Below, in pieces: positions 6,933-8,331 of a stretch of 8,331 bases of DNA. The notes beneath the pieces are model-generated. The model saw nothing but the letters and a program-made list of their open reading frames with translations. It made no database searches and had not been told where the DNA came from. Source of the DNA: Thermoflexus sp035573655 (GTDB lineage: Bacteria > Chloroflexota > Anaerolineae > Thermoflexales > Thermoflexaceae). Within the stretch, counting starts at the first letter, position 1. Every line of letters starts with the position of its first letter. The position numbers and the translations under genes were made by a program. The stretch is from positions 1 through 8,331 of the forward strand of contig DATMAC010000393.1 in NCBI GenBank assembly GCA_035573655.1. The letters run 5' to 3'.

Positions 6933-7820
6933 CTACCCCTCGCGCAGGCCGGTGAGGGCGATGCCGCGGGTGAAGTAGCCCTGGAACAGGAAGAAGAGCA
7001 GCAGGATGGGGACGCTGTTGAACATGGAGCCGGCCAGGACCACCGAGTAAACCGTGTAGTATTCCCCCTTGAACCAGCTCAGGCCCAGCGGAAGGGTGAA
7101 CTTCTCCGGGGAGTTCAGCACGATCAACGGCCACATGAAAGCGTTCCATTCCCCCTGGAAGGTGAAGAGCGCCAGGGTGAGCAGGGCCGGCCGGCTGATG
7201 GGCAGGACGATGCGGAAGAAGATGGTGAACCATCCCGCCCCATCGATCATGGCCGCCTCCTCCAGCTCCCGGGGGAGGTTCTTGTAGAACTGGGTCATCA
7301 TGAAGACCCCGAAGGCCCCCGCGATCCCCGGCACGATCAGCGCGGCCAGGCTGTCCAACAGCCGCATCTGGCGGATGATCAGGAAGTTCGGGATCAAGGT
7401 GACCTGGCCGGGGATCATCATTGTGACCAGCATCGCCCAGAAGAGCAGATCCCGCCCTGGGAAGCGCAGGCGGGCGAAGGCGTAGCCCCCCATGGCGCAG
7501 AAGAGGGTGCGAACCACCGCGAGCAGCCCGGCGACGAGGGCGCTGTTCACCATCCAGCGGGGGAACAGGTGTCGGAACTCGGTGACCACCTTCAGGTAGT
7601 TCTCTAAGGTAAAGGGGATCGGCAGGAAGAAAGGCGGTTCGTAAAGATGGGTAAGGGGCTTCAGGGAGAAGATCACGGTCAGGAAAAAGGGGGTGACGGC
7701 GATGACCGACCACCCGATCAGCACCCCATAGAAGAGCGGCTTCTTGATCCGATCCCACCAGGCGAATTCATCCCGGTACCGAACCGCGGGTTTGGCGGGG
7801 GCGACAGCTTCCACGGCCAT
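6933..7820 (-). CDS. Carbohydrate ABC transporter permease, CUT1 family (MalG/UgpE-like)
   Basis: This 295-residue inner-membrane protein is one of the two permeases of a binding-protein-dependent sugar importer. An N-terminal cytoplasmic stretch leads into the first membrane helix (about residues 29-51). The helices that follow end at a short C-terminal tail, GIALTGLREG. The cytoplasmic EAA loop that docks the ATPase is clear: ELEEAAMIDGAG (185-196) with the closing LP at 206-207. A strong ribosome binding site GGAGGTG (complement of 7825-7831) precedes the ATG by four bases. Only one base separates this start from the stop of the upstream permease, so they form a translationally linked operon. 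Transcription ends at the hairpin at 6880-6922. The substrate-binding protein is expected further upstream, off the window; CUT1 systems often share an ATPase encoded elsewhere. Substrate is undetermined: oligosaccharides, glycerol phosphate or related polyols are the family range. Confidence 0.95.
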   Translation of the reverse strand: MAVEAVAPAKPAVRYRDEFAWWDRIKKPLFYGVLIGWSVIAVTPFFLTVIFSLKPLTHLYEPPFFLPIPFTLENYLKVVTEFRHLFPRWMVNSALVAGLLAVVRTLFCAMGGYAFARLRFPGRDLLFWAMLVTMMIPGQVTLIPNFLIIRQMRLLDSLAALIVPGIAGAFGVFMMTQFYKNLPRELEEAAMIDGAGWFTIFFRIVLPISRPALLTLALFTFQGEWNAFMWPLIVLNSPEKFTLPLGLSWFKGEYYTVYSVVLAGSMFNSVPILLLFFLFQGYFTRGIALTGLREG

Positions 7821-7821
7821 C

Positions 7822-8331
7822 TCACACCTCCGTCGGGCGCTCGATCAGGCGGCGCTGGATCACGGTGACGATTAAGATCATCCCGGCCAGTACGAAGGCG
7901 ACGGCGGAGGCCCGCCCCATAAAGGGTGTGGTGCTTTGGAACGCCCACTTGTAGATCAGGTAAGCGATGGTGGTGGTGGAGTCCAGCGGCCCTCCCGCCG
8001 TCATCACGTAGATCTGGTCGAACACCTGGAAGCAGCCGATGACCCCCATCGTGACGACGAAGAAGATCACCGGCCGCAACAGCGGGATGGTGATGTGGCG
8101 GAGCATCTGCCAGCGGTTGGCCCCGTCGATCATCGCCGCCTCGTAGTAAGTGACGGGGATGTCCTGGAGGCCGGCCAGGAAGATCACCATCATCGCCCCG
8201 AGCGGCCACAGGCTCATGACCACGATGGCCGGCTTGGCCCAGACCTCGCTAGCGAGCCAGATCGGACTCGGCAGGCTGATGCTCTCGAGGACGTAGCGCA
8301 TGATGCCCAGGCGAGGGTGGAGGATCCATCC
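7822..8331 (-). CDS. Carbohydrate ABC transporter permease, CUT1 family (MalF/UgpA-like), partial
   Basis: Only the last 169 residues are in the window; the frame stays open to the right edge, so the ATG at 8301 is internal and not the start. Family members are about 290-310 residues long, so roughly the first 120-140 residues are missing. The EAA loop is TYYEAAMIDGANRW (61-74 of the visible part) with the closing IP at 82-83. MTAGGPLDSTTTIAYLIY (110-127) is typical of the MalF/UgpA partner and distinguishes it from the MalG-like gene downstream. It pairs with that gene, one base away, to form the heterodimeric membrane pore. Alternating hydrophobic segments in the visible part match the last membrane helices. 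Substrate cannot be assigned. Confidence 0.93.
   Translation of the reverse strand, partial: GWILHPRLGIMRYVLESISLPSPIWLASEVWAKPAIVVMSLWPLGAMMVIFLAGLQDIPVTYYEAAMIDGANRWQMLRHITIPLLRPVIFFVVTMGVIGCFQVFDQIYVMTAGGPLDSTTTIAYLIYKWAFQSTTPFMGRASAVAFVLAGMILIVTVIQRRLIERPTEV

Noticed and set aside
6888..7607. A plus-strand 239-codon frame opposite the MalG-like permease
   Set aside because: Glu/Gln/Gly-rich low-complexity antisense translation with no recognisable domain; it begins within the terminator hairpin.
6832..7758. A 308-codon minus-strand frame overlapping the MalG-like permease
   Set aside because: It is in another frame of the permease gene. The translation is Pro/Arg/His-rich without membrane segments, whereas the 6933-7820 frame has the EAA loop and a strong ribosome binding site.
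8299..8301. The ATG at 8301 as a start for the right-hand permease
   Set aside because: The frame remains open upstream to the edge, reading a sequence that fits the middle of MalF/UgpA-like permeases. The protein would otherwise lack its first helices.

Overview
This is a GC-rich bacterial window carrying five protein-coding genes, all apparently intact; one of them runs off the right edge. Codons strongly prefer G or C in third position. The overall flavour of the proteins (GH31 glucosidase, CUT1 sugar permeases, a short class II aldolase, a divergent acetoacetyl-CoA synthetase) fits a heterotrophic, possibly thermophilic member of the Chloroflexota such as Anaerolineae or Thermoflexia. That placement is an inference from sequence flavour and not from a marker gene. 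No rRNA, tRNA, CRISPR array, transposase or integrase was seen.

Layout from left to right. Positions 1-175 hold no gene but contain two long perfect hairpins, which end the leftward transcript. A leftward pair follows: a class II aldolase/adducin-family protein (176-829) lies downstream of a GH31 alpha-glucosidase (918-3314). The 88-base gap between them contains a good -10-like hexamer on the same strand. A divergent intergenic region of about 200 bases separates the glucosidase from a rightward MFS transporter (3530-4759). A 138-base gap with an inverted repeat, an 8-base palindrome and a consensus TATAAT leads to the rightward acetoacetyl-CoA synthetase (AACS)-like gene (4898-6871). Its ribosome binding site and start codon lie inside a short perfect hairpin. 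On the other side of a shared 16-bp terminator hairpin (6880-6922) are two leftward CUT1-type sugar ABC permeases. The MalG/UgpE-like one (6933-7820) is complete, and the MalF/UgpA-like one (7822-8331) is cut by the window edge.

Taken together, much of the window looks like carbohydrate use. The ABC permeases would import an oligosaccharide or related solute, using a binding protein and ATPase encoded outside the window. The GH31 enzyme would release glucose from alpha-glucosides in the cytoplasm, and the aldolase would cleave or process a sugar phosphate. The MFS protein is an exporter or importer of unknown substrate. The AACS-like enzyme would activate acetoacetate or a similar acid to its CoA thioester and looks like a separate transcription unit. 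I found no clear new multi-gene system. The most distinctive points are the AACS translation-start hairpin with an overlapping five-codon mini-ORF, and the unusual residues in the AACS active-site motifs.
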